Part shown: positions 12,124 to 24,145 of the stretch, piece after piece | Layout: every line of letters begins with the position of its first letter | How positions within the stretch are numbered: the stretch's first letter is position 1 | Source of the DNA: Limnomonas spitsbergensis | Taxonomy: Eukaryota; Chlorophyta; Chlorophyceae; Chlamydomonadales | Direction of reading: 5' to 3' | Length of the DNA: 64,000 bases | Assembly (NCBI GenBank): GCA_037349105.1 | Contig: JAYJMM010000117.1 | Location: 2,108,001-2,172,000, forward strand | Made by a program: the position numbers and the translations under genes | Notes under the pieces: model-generated | Database searches by the model: none | Seen by the model: only the letters and a program-made list of their open reading frames with translations | What the model was told of the DNA's origin: nothing

Positions 12124-14575
12124 CTAGTGTGTGAAAGTGACATGCGAAGGCACGACGGCTTGCTCCGCCATAACATCAACATTGGCCTTGTAGCTCAAGT
12201 TTGCCCGCCGTTCAACACAAAATACAACCATGTTCATCTTCACTTCAATAGTCTCCTTGAACAACGTATTTTGAAACATGTTTATGCGTCAGCCTCACCT
12301 TAAGAAAGACAAGCACCAGTGGCACGAGTAGACGAGTTCCTTGCGACCCGGTGTCATCCGGTATGACGGTGTAGAGGACCAAGCTCACCATGAGCCACTG
12401 CATGAGTATCCATGCCCACCAGACAAGCCCGTCCCTCCGAAAACGTTCAAAAGTCATCATGGGCATTCCGATGATGGAGGAAGCGATCAACACGGCCAGC
12501 CCGAATAAGAATACCACCACTTGGATGCACGTCACCAGGATGTAGACGCATGCGTTGAGGCACATCTTCAGGAAGAGACAGGATATGTTAAACGAGTACC
12601 TGGCCATGTTAGCCTTATTCCAAGACCCGAAGAATCCTGTCGAGAGCTGCACAAGGAAAAGAAACCCATTAATCTGGAAACTGTTTAAGGTTAATAAGTA
12701 ATGAAGGCATCATACTAGAACACTACAACAGTCATGACATCAGACATTGTACCTAGAGCCCTTGAGGAAATAAGCGTGTCATTCCTTTCAGTATTGCCCC
12801 TTCACCATCTTCCTCACCCAGAAGGCCATCCCTCAATCCGGTCCAAGAAGGCCATGCCATGGCCTCTGACATTTACTCGGCAGCGCCAGAAACCACAGGG
12901 TCCAGTTGACAGACCACAGCTCCCACGACGCCGCCCAACGCCTTCATAACTCTTTCACCTTCGCCTGCAAGCAAATGTGTGCCACATCATTGTCTGCCAA
13001 GGCTGAAGCAATGATTCAGAGGAGGCAGACATTCTGGTGCGGGTCAATAAAACACATGCAGTCAAGGGTTAGAGACACTGACCTTGGAGACGCTCTCTCC
13101 AACGTCACTCCAGCACACAGCGGGGAGTCCTAGGACATTAAAGGACTCTTCCAAGATTGCCAGCTGAGACAGCCAGTTCAGTTCCGGAGGCGAAGCTGAC
13201 GGAGAAGTAGGTCGTGACTGCGTGGACCGCCTGGATGAGTCGTCAAGCCCACTTGCTCCCCCAGCACCTGCTGAGCATGAACAGCGTAGAATCACACCTC
13301 TTTCCTCCATCCCTAAAGACATGCAACAGCCTATTTTCCAAGCACACCAACATTTGCTTAGTCTCTGCCGACACTGAATGAGCCTCGTACCTTTCAGGAC
13401 GGAGTTGGAGTCCGATGCCTTCCCCACAGCCTCCCCATGCAGCTGCCTAAGCATGTCGCCGCTTGCTCCTGCAAATAATGCAAGAGCAGAGGATCTCATG
13501 GGGCTCAGCATATGGGGTAGGTCCAATAGATAGGACTCGAGGGGAGGTACCATGTAGAAGCAAGGGTTTGGGTGTTGAGCCCATATCACATCAAGATGTG
13601 AGAGATGGGTAAGGACAGATCAGTGTAGGACAATTGTTGGGAAGGGCCGAGAGGAACGAATGTATAGAAGGGGGTGCTTTGGAAGAGGACAAGCATATAA
13701 AATATGACGCACCAGGGGAGGGCATCACCAGCCTGTGATAACAGATGTAGAGGGAGAAGGGGGGGGGTCTCTTTCTTCCAGTAGCCCACTAATTCCTTCT
13801 ATGAAATCCAGGATGGCTCACCAGTTCTGGCACTCCAAGTGTACCTTGTTTTCCAGGTTGCCATAAACTGCTGTCAGTAAGTACCTAGTCCCGCCTTGTA
13901 ACACTCGACAGCCCCTTTCCATGGCCTGGGCTGCCCTTTAAGAAACCCCACTCCACCAAGGGAGCCCCTTGCGATCACCTGGGCTGCCCTGCCTCAACAC
14001 GACGAGATTTGTGCCCCCATTTATATATACATGGGTGCCCGTTAAATGGGGGGGAAACGGAAAAAAGGAATTGACGCTCGGGCCCCACTGATCCACGCAT
14101 GCGCCTACACATGTATGCCCTCCCCTCCATTTCTATTAAATAACAACGACAGGGCATGACTCACCTGCAGCGTTGTCCCTCTTTTCATGCAAGCCATGCA
14201 AGGCCATGGCGATGGCATGCGGGACCCTCAAGCCCTGCAGAGTCTTCACGTCCAACTCAGCAAGCTCCTCAGCACTCCTATACCCCTCATTCAGAAGGTT
14301 GGTCAGCACATCATCCGGGCAGCGTGCCGAGATCTCGGGGCGGAGGAGCTTCTCCAGGGAAGACCGGAAAGCTGACAGCCCTGGGAATGCCGCCATGTCA
14401 TACGTAGGGTCTTCCTGGATCTGGGGAGGAGGGGGATGGAGTAAGGGACTCATGCCTCTAAACAACACGACCTGTCAAGTTGAGCATACATGCGCTTAGG
14501 CTAAGACAGATTCCTCATTTCCCCACATTACCATCCAGGTACTTACCTCTGATCTGCGTAGGCATGCTGCATGGC
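12124..14575 (-). CDS. Six-exon gene, helical-bundle-like segment plus multipass membrane region; family unknown
   Basis: Exons on the minus strand, 5' to 3': 14547-14575, 14167-about 14421, 13391-13468, 13083-13267, 12299-12646, 12124-12255. All borders are ag/gt, with good examples such as ttgctgctttgtag, cctccccag and cttttccttgtgcag as acceptors and gtaagt, gtgagt and gtacga as donors. Reading phases match across the junctions I could check. The second exon gives a short helical segment (SAFRSSLEKLLRPEIS then LTNLLNEGYRSAEELAELD, then LQGLRVPHAIAMALHGLH), reminiscent of a SAM or death-like bundle. The fifth is strongly hydrophobic, with two or three likely spans (CVYILVTCIQVVVFLFGLAV; WILMQWLMVSLVLYTV). 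The last intron would be only 43 nt and its acceptor (gttcaag) is weak, so the final 43 residues to the TAG are less certain. The 5' end is missing: upstream lies the segmental duplication. Confidence 0.6.
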
Positions 14576-14825
14576 CTACAAAGCAGCAAGATAGCATGTT
14601 AACTCATTGCACAGAATGTGGCGGAGAAGTCCCAGTAGTGAGAGGCAGGGTGGTGCAACATCATATGTTGGGCAGCCATAATGCATCGGGAGAGGGGGGG
14701 CACAGAGCATGCGGTACAAAGGGTGGGTCCTGTAGGTCTTTGAAGGTCGAAGCAAGAAATTGCTGCGGCACTTCGCCTTGCGCTACGGTGACATAGATGG
14801 ATTTCGCTGTACACCCTGTCGGGGT

Positions 14826-15587
14826 GGGGAGGGCAAGGAGACAACCACCACATTGAAATGAGCGGCATGCGGGTGTGTGAGTACTAAACATATGAGATAT
14901 GTGCCATGTGGTCTGCCACAATAAGGTGAAAGCTGCATCCTCAGGCATGCTCTTGCCCATAGCAACTGTGGCAAAAACATTACACTCACAGCCGGCAACC
15001 CTTCAAATGCCATTTCATGAAGCCTCACTTTGGGCCGGTCAAGATTGGACCTTCAGCACTCCAGTCTTCATTTTAAGTATTTAGACAAACTCTCTTCTGA
15101 TCACACCTCAATTTACAGGCTCTCCAAAAGTCCCATTTCATCACCGTCAGCACACAAATCAGGGAGGGAACACAGCGTCTCCAGCTGTTGGAGGGCAGCA
15201 TCTGTTCGTACCTGCACGTTCCTCCTTCCTTGGCGCCACCGCCTGAGGCTGCACCGCCGCTGCGGTCACAGCAAAGCAACACATGAGGGCTGGGCGAGGG
15301 CATCGCATGGTGCTGCGACCCCAGTGAGGCCACATCGGGAGGGCCGCATACAGCAGGGAGGTGGCGGCAATGGACAGCATGGCAGGTGGGGGTACATATA
15401 GAGTTGCGGAGGACTGGGGGAGCAGCATGACAAGGAGGCAACAACAAGGGAGACACTGCGATACCACGAGAGGGGCAGCAAGGCACATCAAGGCAGATAA
15501 AGGCGTGTGCCGTGTGGGCGCCGGCTTTTCAGTGTGCCCTTTTAGCTGGGGCAGACCCTGTCAGGTCAATGACCTTGTTATCGACAG
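14826..15587. repeat. Segmental duplication, copy 2 (single-copy part)
   Basis: Partner of 2538-3299. It begins within ggggagggcaaggagacaac, 250 bp upstream of the first recognised exon of the gene at 12124-14575, so the duplication may have cut off or buried that gene's 5' end. Confidence 0.93.
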
Positions 15588-16318
15588 GCAGATTCCTGTC
15601 AGGTCCCTGACCAGGTCCCTGCTGCCAGATAACTTCCTATCAGGTCCCTGACCAGGTTCCTGCTGCCAGACAGCTTCATGTCAGGTCCCTGACCAGGTCC
15701 CTGCTGCCAGACAGCTTCTTGTTAGGTCCCTCACCAGGTTCCTGCTGCCAGACAGCTTCCTATCAGGTCCCTGACCAGGTCCCTGCTGCCAGACAGCTTC
15801 CTGTCAGGTCCCTGACCAGGTCCCTGCTGCCAGACAGCTTCCTATCAGGTCCCTGACCAGGTCCCTGCTGCCAGACAGCTTCCTGTCAGGTCCCTGACCA
15901 GGTCCCTGCTGCCAGACAGCTTCCTATCAGGTCCCTGACCAGGTCCCTGCTGCCAGGCAGCTTCCTGTCAGGTCCCTGACCAGATTCCTGCTGCCAGACA
16001 GCTTCCTGTCAGGTCCCTGACCAGGTCCCTGCTGCCAGGCAGCTTCATGTCAGGTCCCTGACCAGGTCCCTGCTGCCAGACAGCTTCCTGTCAGGTCCCT
16101 GACCAGGTTCCTGCTGCCAGACAGCTTCCTGTCAGGTCCCTGACCAGGTCTCTGCTGCCAGACAGCTTCCTGTCAGGTCCCTGACCAGATCCATGCTGCC
16201 AGACAGCTTCCTAACAGGTCCCTGACCAGGTCCATGCTGCCAGACAGCTTCCTGTCAGGTCCCTGACCAGGTCCCTGCTGCCAGGTAACTTCCTGTCAGG
16301 TCCCTGACCAGGTTACTT
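15588..16318. repeat. 41-bp minisatellite, about 18 units
   Basis: Same unit as at 3300-3665 and roughly twice as long. It is followed by 200 bp of unique sequence (16319-16518) in which I see nothing, and then by the second 43-bp array. Confidence 0.95.
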
Positions 16319-16518
16319 CCAGGAGCTGCTAACACCCTCATGGCCCAGTGGTGCCAGAGGGCATCCTTCCCGGCATCCCCATGACCACAATGGCGATCTA
16401 CGCGAAATGCATGATATTGCAATGGAAAGCAAGACTTTCCAGCGTGCTATCATGCATCTGAACGAATGGATTCATGATAGACGCTTGGGGATCCGGATCG
16501 CAGTATATATGGTATATA

Positions 16519-18315
16519 CGGGCGGTGATGCATTCTGCAGGCAGTGCATAAGGGTGGGAGGTGGGCGATGATGCATTATGCAGGCTGTGCATTAGGGTGG
16601 GAGAGGGGCGATGATGCATTCTGCAGGCAGTGCATTAGGGTGGGAGGGGGGCAATGATGCATTCTGCAGGCAGTGCATTAGGGTGGGAGGGGGGCAGTGA
16701 TGCAGCGTGCAAGCAGTGCATTAGGGTGGGAGGGGGGCAATGATGCATTCTGCAGGCAGTGCATTAGGGTGGGAGGGGGGCGGTGATGTATTCTGCAGGC
16801 AGTGCATTAGGGTGGGAGGGGGGCGGTGATGTATTCTGCAGGCAGTGCAGTAGGGTGGGAGGGGTGCGGTGATACATTCTGCAGGCAGTGCATTAGGGTG
16901 GGAGGGGGGCGGTGATGTATTCTGCAGGCAGTGCATAAGGGTGGGAGGGAGGCGGTGATACATTCTGCAGGCAGTGCATTAGGGTGGGAGGGGGGCGGTG
17001 ATACATTCTGCAGGCAGTGCATTAGGGTGGGAGGGGGGCGGTGATGTATTCTGCAGGCAATGCATTAGGGTGGGAGGAGGGCAGTGATGTATTCTGCAGG
17101 CAGTGCATTAGGGTGGGAGGGGGACGGTGATGCATTCTGCAGGCAGTGCATTAGGGTGGGAGGGGGGCAGTGATGTATTCTGCAGGCAATGCATTAGGGT
17201 GGGAGGGGTGCGGTGATGTATTCTGCAAGCAATGCATAAGGGTGGGAGGGGGGCGGTGATACATTCTGCAGGCAGTGCATTAGGGTGGGAGGGGGGCGGT
17301 GATGTATTCTGCAGGCAATGCATTAGGGTGGGAATAGGGCGGTGATGTATTCTGCAGGCAGTGCATTAGGGTGGGAGGGGATCGGTGATGTATTCTGCAG
17401 GCAATGCATTAGGGTGGGAGGGGTGCGGTGATACATTCTGCATGCAATGCATTAGGGTGGGAGGGGGCGGTGATGCATTCTGCAGGCAGTGCATTAGGGT
17501 GGGAGGGGGGCGGTGATGTATTCTGCAGGCAGTGCATTAGGGTGGGAGGGGGGCGGTGATACATTCTGCATGCAGTGCACTAGGGTGGGAGGGGGGCGGT
17601 GGTGCAGCATGCAGGCAGTGCATTAGGGTGGGAGGGGGGCGGTGATGCAGCATGCAGGCAGTGCATTAGGGTGGGAGGGGGGCAGTGATACATTCTGCAG
17701 GCAGTGCATTAGGGTGGGAGGGGGGCGGTGATGCATTCTGCAGGCAGTGCATTAGGGTGGGAGGGGGGCGGTGGTGCAGCATGCAGGCAGTGCATTAGGG
17801 TGGGAGGGGGGCGGTGGTGCAGTGTGCAGGCAGTGCATTAGGGTGGGAGGGGGGCGGCGATGCAGCATGCAGGCAGTGCATTAGGGTGGGAGGGGGGCGG
17901 TGATGCAGCATGCAGGCAGTGCATTAGGGTGGTAGTGGGGCGGTGATGCATTCTGCATGCAGTGCGTTAGCGTGGGAGGGGGGCGGTGATGCAGCATGCA
18001 GGCAGTGCATTAGGGTGGTAGTGGGGCGGTGATGCATTCTGCATGCAGTGCATAAGGGTGGGAGGGGGGCGGCGATGCAGCATGTAGGCAGTGCAGAAGG
18101 GTGGGAGGGGGGCGGTGATGCAGCGTGCAGGCAGTGCATTAGGGTGGGAGGGGGGCGGTGATGCAGCATGCAAGCAGAGCATTAGGGTGGGAGGGGGGCG
18201 GTGATGCATTCTGCATGCAGTGCGTTAGCGTGGGAAGGGGCCGGTGATGCCTTCTGCATGCAGTGTGTTAGGGTTTGAGAGGGGGCGGTGATGCATGCTG
18301 CAGGCAGTGCATTAA
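16519..18315. repeat. 43-bp minisatellite array, about 42 units
   Basis: Same unit and orientation as 1-2537. Toward the right end a subfamily with gatgcagcatgcaggcag (in place of gatgtattctgcaggcag) becomes frequent, evidence of local homogenisation. Confidence 0.96.
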
Positions 18316-19843
18316 CTGCCTTGGGGGGGGGGGCTAGGGCTTCTCAACCAGCATACCGGCATATCCGTCTCTTGCCTAGCGGTTTGCCGGCATGGCGGTG
18401 GAAGGCCCATCGCGTGGCACACAGGCTCTAGAGAAATAGGCTCGCCCTACTGCATGGCATGCAGGCCCAAAGGGATGAGTGCACAGCCGCCTCAGGCTTG
18501 AGACACCTGGGCCTCTGTTTGGAGGCCGGAGTGTAGCTGTAAAGCAACCTCACTAGCATCGGAATCCCTGTGTAAGGAATTGACCCCCCCACCCTTGAGA
18601 CACCCTGCCCTAGCCTCATATGCACAAAAATAGGCGTGAACGGGGCACACGCGGGTTTCGTTGCAATCCAGTGCGCACAGACTTAGAATCAAACAGGCAA
18701 GGGAAGACCGCCAGATCCCGGTCCTGGTTGGTCAATCTTGCTCAAAATGTAACCCTTCCTCCACACCATTCCCCACCACCAAACCCAAATCACGCACCTG
18801 CCGCCGCCGCCAAAGACGCCGCCACCGCCGCTATAGGCAGCATGCACAAACGGAATGTTGAGGAAATGATAAAATCTAGCAAGAGTGAGTCAGATTTTGG
18901 GTAGCAGGCATTGCGCCAAATGCAGACGGGCATCATAGCGCAAGGAACACTATTAACATGCCGACATGGCCATCTGCATTCTTATGCACGTGAGGTGCAG
19001 TTACTTTCAGCTACAATCCGGCCTCCGGACTGAGGCCCCAGAAGGCCAGGCATGCTCGTAAGGCCTCCCAAAATGGTCCCCCCGAGGTCAAATGCGGGGA
19101 AATGGGGGAGGTGTTGAGGTAAAGAGATGTGTGGGGGGCGGTAGGGCTTGAGTCAGGCTTGTTTACGGGCTCTGATAAGGCAGATGTAGGTGGACAGTGG
19201 GCGCCCCACTGCAGCCGTCTTCGCAACTGCGCGATCCCTGCTCTTTGTCCTCCGGCGTGGTCAGGTCCGCAGGAGGGCGCAGGGGGACCGGATTGCAGCT
19301 GACATATAGCTGAACCTCCGGCCGGAACGAAGCGGGGTGTCTTTAACATTTTGTATTAAGGTTCAGCTACACTTGGGCCACCGGCCGGAGGGCCCTGATG
19401 TGGCCAGGCATGTTGCATGGGCCTCCATTGTGAGACCTAGGCAGCTCACAGATTTGCATTGCGTTTCAAAGGCACACAAGGCCATAATAGTATATGGCGA
19501 TGCATGGCCCCATGCATGCCAGTCGGCAGACACATCCTGGGCGGCAGGCAATGCGCTGGGGGGGAAGGGGGTGTCTCCAGAGATTTGCAAGGAAGGTGCG
19601 CCACAGCAGGGGAGGAGCGATGGGGGGCGAAGCATGGGAGAAGTGAAAATGCAGCTATGGACGCATGGCATATGGCTTGTTGGATTCACAATGCCTGGCA
19701 TTCCATGATGGCAAGGCAACATGCAGCATGCAAGTTCACATGGGAAAGCGGGGCCACTGGTTGTTTGACCGCCCTGTGTGCAAAATGTCCTCAGTGCCGG
19801 AAAATGACATCCGAAGGCTGTCATCCCCAAGTTCACAAATCAC
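18316..19843. other. No gene; dispersed-element fragments
   Basis: About 18998-19090 (cagttactttcagctac then aatccggcctccggactgagg) and 19290-19440 (inverted: gctgacatatagctgaacct; then ttcagctac, cttgggccaccggcc) look like ends and bodies of the cagctac-type MITE family seen at 49-59 kb, here in mixed orientation and probably nested. 19665-19750 resembles 4545-4625. No exon seen. Confidence 0.5.
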
Positions 19844-20028
19844 CTTTCTTCCTCTCAATTGCCTCGTTCAAGTACTGAAACAGATCTTCCGCAGAGTTAT
19901 CGTCCTCCCTTCCAGCATACGTGAACACATTTGGGTCCAGGCCAGCCACATCCAGATCAAAATCAATCTGCTCATGCGCCGGGACGAGTGTCCTGGCCTT
20001 CACAATTCCAACACCTCCGATTGGCATC
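19844..20028 (-). CDS. Internal exon of an unrecognised gene
   Basis: A 185-nt minus-strand exon with acceptor gcatgctaacag and donor AAAG/gtgatt. It reads MPIGGVGIVKARTLVPAHEQ, then IDFDLDVAGLDPNVFTYAG, then SAEDLFQYLNEAIERKK. Acidic, balanced composition, with no stops in the phase used. No family recognised. Phases match those of the exon at 5009-5256, and both exons follow a similar short intronic tract. Neighbouring exons not identified. Confidence 0.5.
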
Positions 20029-21544
20029 CTGTTAGCATGCATCAAGAGGGGGAATATTGATAAAAAGGGAGCCACCAGCTGCAGGCAAAAATCTAGCAAT
20101 CCATCAACTCGACTCTTAAGACACCTCTTGTGACAAGAGCCTCATGCAGGAAATGAGGCCAGGCAAGCGAGGGTGTGACACAGTACCGGTACCTCGAAAA
20201 TGGTCGACGTAGGCATGGACAAGAACAAGAAGTAAACCAGCAAGCAAGCACAAGGGGTAGCGCTTGCTATTTGCGCCGACTCCGCAGCGTCACCCAATTC
20301 GTGGCCTCTCCTTGCAAGGTCTTCATTCCAGAAGCTAAAGCGAAGCTAATCACCTCGCTGCTTCTGTCCCTCTCAAATCTCACCTAAACTGGCAAACACA
20401 AGGCTTTCCAAGAAGCTCGTCCGGTCAAGGAATCTTTACATAACAGAGCCACAGAGAATCGCCGAGGGAAAGAAAAATATTGATGAGGTCAATCAAAAGA
20501 AATAATGGGTAGAGATGAGGGAGGAGCTGAAGGGAATGGAAGGGGTCAAGAGAGAATGTGTAATGTGAACATAGGGCTTGTCCAAGCTTGGAGTACCTGA
20601 TTTCAGAGTCAGGTCACCAGTAATTGTCCATCCACACAAGGGGGGATGCCGATGGGGAAAAGAGGGGGACGACGGATGTTCACATACTCATTTAATTATA
20701 CTCCTTGATTCTAAACGCTACTGCTATTGTATTGACTAGCATTTTTAATATATAAAACTCTAGTCACTGTCAGTGTCTTACAGCCACTCGCACAGGGCAT
20801 TGGGTGACCAGTGCTCGTGATATAGAATGTCTGTCAGACCGAAAGGATCTTTACGAATCTCATATTCTGTACACAGACAATACTGACAAACTCTCTCCAG
20901 CACGCCGCACCGAGGATTGGCTGATCGAAGGGAAGCGGCACAGCAGGACCCTCGCGATCGACGCAGCAACAGGGCACAGCAGCTGTAACAACAGAAAGGA
21001 AAAAGCAGCAGAAGAAGAAGCAGAGGTAGCAGAAGCAGCTCGCTATGACGAAGCAGAGGATGATGTGGAAGAGCCCTCAACGTGGGGGCAACGCTGTGGG
21101 ACTCTGAATGAAGCATGGAAGTGTGGCATGTCAGATTACAGAGGCAAGTACTGTGACAGCCTGCCAGCCAATCTGACCAGGAGTAAGAGGGAAGCAGAAG
21201 GCCTGAGGGGAAGCAGAAGGCCTGAGGGGGAGACTGCAAGATGAGGAGGACAACTGGCAGCCTCATGCATGTAGCGATTGCGAGCTCGCCTCGCTGCGGG
21301 GCTTCACCCTCTTGCCTGCTGGGGAGGTTACTTACTATGACCGGACCTGTGTCTTCAAGCTCACTCTCCATGACTGGCAGTGCACATGCTGCAGCAAGAA
21401 GATCACTCCCTCTCATCTAACCTTTGATTGCTTCCCTAGCACTTCAACGCTGCCCCAAGTCTGAATTGAGTTGCAGCCCCTCTAGCGGCACAGGAGGCTC
21501 GGCCATGAGGGCTTGTCATCCACAGGTGTGAAGAGATCGCCCCC
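20029..21544. other. Mostly no gene seen
   Basis: Apart from the candidate terminal exon at 20778-20882, nothing is supportable. The two overlapping frames at 20778-21416 (-) and 20804-21244 (+) are mirror images over a purine-rich segment (gaagaagaagcagagg); at most one can be real. Confidence 0.4.
20778..20882 (-). CDS. Possible terminal exon of an unknown gene
   Basis: After an acceptor-like gagtttgtcag the minus strand is open for 34 codons to a TAA: YCLCTEYEIRKDPF then GLTDILYHEHWSPNALCEWL. Rich in Tyr, Trp, His and Cys, unlike the repeat frames nearby. A single exon without partner or family, so it is tentative. Confidence 0.3.
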   Translation of the reverse strand, partial: YCLCTEYEIRKDPFGLTDILYHEHWSPNALCEWL

Positions 21545-22615
21545 CTTCATAGACATACTCAGCGCTCTCAGGTGTGGACAGTGTGTCCCCCCTTTTTAGA
21601 CATACTCAGTGCTCTCAGGTGTGGACAGTGTGGCCCCCCCTTCACAAACATGCGCACCGCTCTCAGGTCGACAGGTGTGGACAGCATGTCCCCTCTTCAC
21701 AGACATACGCAGCGCTCTCAGGTGTGGACAGTGTGTCCCCCCTTCATAGACATGCGCAACGCTCTCAGGTGTGGACAGTGTCCCCCCTTCATAGACATGC
21801 GCAACGCGCTTAGGTGTGGACAGTATATCCCCCCCCCTTCATAGACATACTCAGCACTATCAGGTGTGGACAGTGTGTCCCCCCTTCATCGACATGCGCA
21901 GCGCTCTCAGGTGTGGACAGTGTGTCCCCCCTTCATAGACATGCGCAGCGCTTTAAGCTGTGGACAGTGTGTCCCCCCTTCACAGACATGCGCAGCGCTC
22001 TAAGGTGTGGACAGTGTGTCCCCCCTTCATAGACATGCGCAGCGCTCTAAGGTGTGGACAGTGTCCCCCCCATTCATAGACATGCGCAGCGCTCTCAGGT
22101 GTGGACAGTGTGTCCCCCCTTCATAGACATGCGCAGCGCCCTCAGGTGTGGACAGTGTGTCCCCCCCATTCATAGACATGCACAGTGCTCTTAAGTGTGG
22201 ACTGTGTGTCCCCCCCCCTTCAAAGGCATGCGCATTACTCTCAGGTGTGGTAAGTGTGTCCCCCCCTTCATAGACATGCGCAGCACTCGCAGGTCGTCAG
22301 GTGTGGACAGTATGTCCCCCCTTCTCAGACATACGTAGCGATCTCAGGTGTGAACGGTATGTCCCCCCCCCTTCATAGACATACTCAGCGCTCTCAGGTG
22401 TAGAAAGTGTGCCCACCTTCATAGACATGCGCAGCGCTTTCAGGTGTGGATAGTATGTCCCTCTCCTTCATAGACATACACAACACTCTCAGGTATGGAC
22501 TGTGGACAGTGTGCCCCCCCTTCATAGACATACTCAGCGCTCTCAGGTGTGGACAGTGTGGCCCCCCTTCATAGACATGCGCAACGCTCTCATGTGTGGA
22601 CAGTGTGTCCCCGGA
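21545..22615. repeat. About 47-bp minisatellite, about 22 units
   Basis: Tandem units with the core catagacatgcgcagcgctc, then tcaggtgtggacagtgtgtc and a C-run plus tt. Units vary in the C-run length and in gacatactc versus gacatgcgc. A degenerate relative occurs at 45990-46370. Open frames on both strands are repeat-derived. Confidence 0.96.
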
Positions 22616-23280
22616 AAGTGGCAGAGCAAGTGAGGTCCAGATTACATGTTTGGAGACAAATGACTTTCGAGAGTGAGCATCCTCCAAATACAGTATTCTT
22701 CAAATCATACAGTGATAGAGGCACATATATATGGAGTGGGGGCTGTGGGGAGAGACAATAGTAATGAAGGGACAGGTTGTTCCCCAAGGACAGGCTGCAT
22801 ATCCTTGATGGATGCTGAATTAGTTTTGTGAAAAGGATTGGGAGAGGTATAGAGTTCCAGGTCTAGCGCCCAGCAGTGAGGGCAGTTACTTTACACGACG
22901 CCAGGAAGACGACTTCGTTGGCTGAGCTTGTCAATAAATGTACTCTTCAAATACACGTAACCGATAGCTAGAACTAGAGCTCCAAGAGATCCAAGATGCC
23001 CGCCCGGACAAACAGCGTTGCTTATTGTCCGGGACCCAAAACCCGCCCTAGCATCAGTGCTTCTTCTAGTGGGCACCAGACCACCCATAGGCGGCCGCCG
23101 GGCGGCCACCACTGGGACAGTTGGGACAAAATCTTGACCAACCTATGGCCGGTGCGTGGCCCAAGCAGCAGGACTTGCTGCGTCAGGCCCCCACGGCCGT
23201 AGGCCGTGAGGTAGCTGAATTGTAGCTGAAGCATGCTAAAAGAAACACTGGCCAGCATCCTATCATTGACCATGGCTCAC
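22616..23280. other. Intergenic or intronic; repeat pair and a MITE-like block
   Basis: 22776-22860 and 23585-23670 are diverged copies (both gttccccaaggacag/aagc...gctgcatatacctt...ggatgctg, then a.ggattgggag). The block at about 23000-23250 is listed separately. No exon seen. Confidence 0.5.
23000..23250. mobile_element. MITE-like element related to the 49-59 kb family (tentative)
   Basis: Ends with gtagctgaattgtagctgaa, then a run to agaaacactg, matching the right ends of the better copies (tagctgagtcccgaaaaaataaacact type). The internal ggcggccaccactggga and ttgaccaacctatggccggt resemble the family body. The left end is not clear. Confidence 0.45.
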
Positions 23281-23451
23281 CGCAGTTCACGACCCCGTAG
23301 CTGGTCATGCCTCCATTACTCCAAGTGTAAAAATTGCAAGAAGCGTCTTGCTCGCAAGCACTCTGGCAAGCCGAACATGTAGGTGCCGCGTTGGAAGCGG
23401 CTGTGGCGTACACAGAGCTTGCAGAGCTGCTTGAAAAAAACTTGCAGGTGC
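23281..23451 (-). CDS. Exon encoding a PAN/Apple-like cysteine module
   Basis: A 171-nt minus-strand exon bounded by acceptor gtctggcttcag and donor AACTGCG/gtgagc. It begins TCKFFSSSSASSVYATAAS, then carries CSACQSACEQDASCNFYTWS and ends GGMTSYGVVNC. The spacing CxxCxxxCxxDxxCxxFYTW is typical of PAN/Apple domains, small disulfide modules of secreted or cell-surface proteins that bind carbohydrate or protein. It may belong to the same minus-strand gene as the decayed repeat region at 24146-25241, which lies just upstream. Confidence 0.55.
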
Positions 23452-24145
23452 CTGAAGCCAGACAGCGAGGCAAGGCACCAGGCAACTCAACGTTTGAAGA
23501 TAAACGATAAGTGCAGCTTGCAACTATCGAAGCTGTCAGGAATATGAAATGGCGGTTGGGAAGGGGAGTAATCTCAGGGTCATGCTGTTCCCCAAGGACA
23601 AGCAAGCTGCATATACTTGTTGGATACTGGCATAGTGAATTGACACTTAAGGATAATTGGGAGGGTTGAAGGGTTACGAGTTGAAGGTGTTAAGACAGGG
23701 TGCATGCGTTTAGGTTTTAGGGTTAAGCGGAGCGTGCAAGAAGAAGGTAGTCAAGGAGTTGTGTAGGGGGAGGAGACATGGAGGGGAGGTTAAGGGGGCA
23801 AGGTAGGGGGGCCTAGAGGGGGACTGGCATGGAAGGGGGGTAAGGGGGACTAGCAGGCGAGTTGGTGGGGATAGTCAAGAGTGGTAGTGGAAGGAGGTAG
23901 GGGGGCATGCAGCAAGATGTTAAATGAGGCCGGGCGTCTACACATGATCTGCAATATGCATATATGATGAAGCACCCCGGAATGCCCTTATCAGGTTGTT
24001 TCGATTTGTACAGCCTGTCCATGTACAAAGAGTAAGGCAAGAAGCACATGGTGGCAGGGGGGGCCCGGTGGGCCGGGATGAGGAGGAAGGGGCTGGGCGC
24101 ATGGGGGGGGGGTTATCCTGGCAGATACTGGTTATGCTCTTGTTA

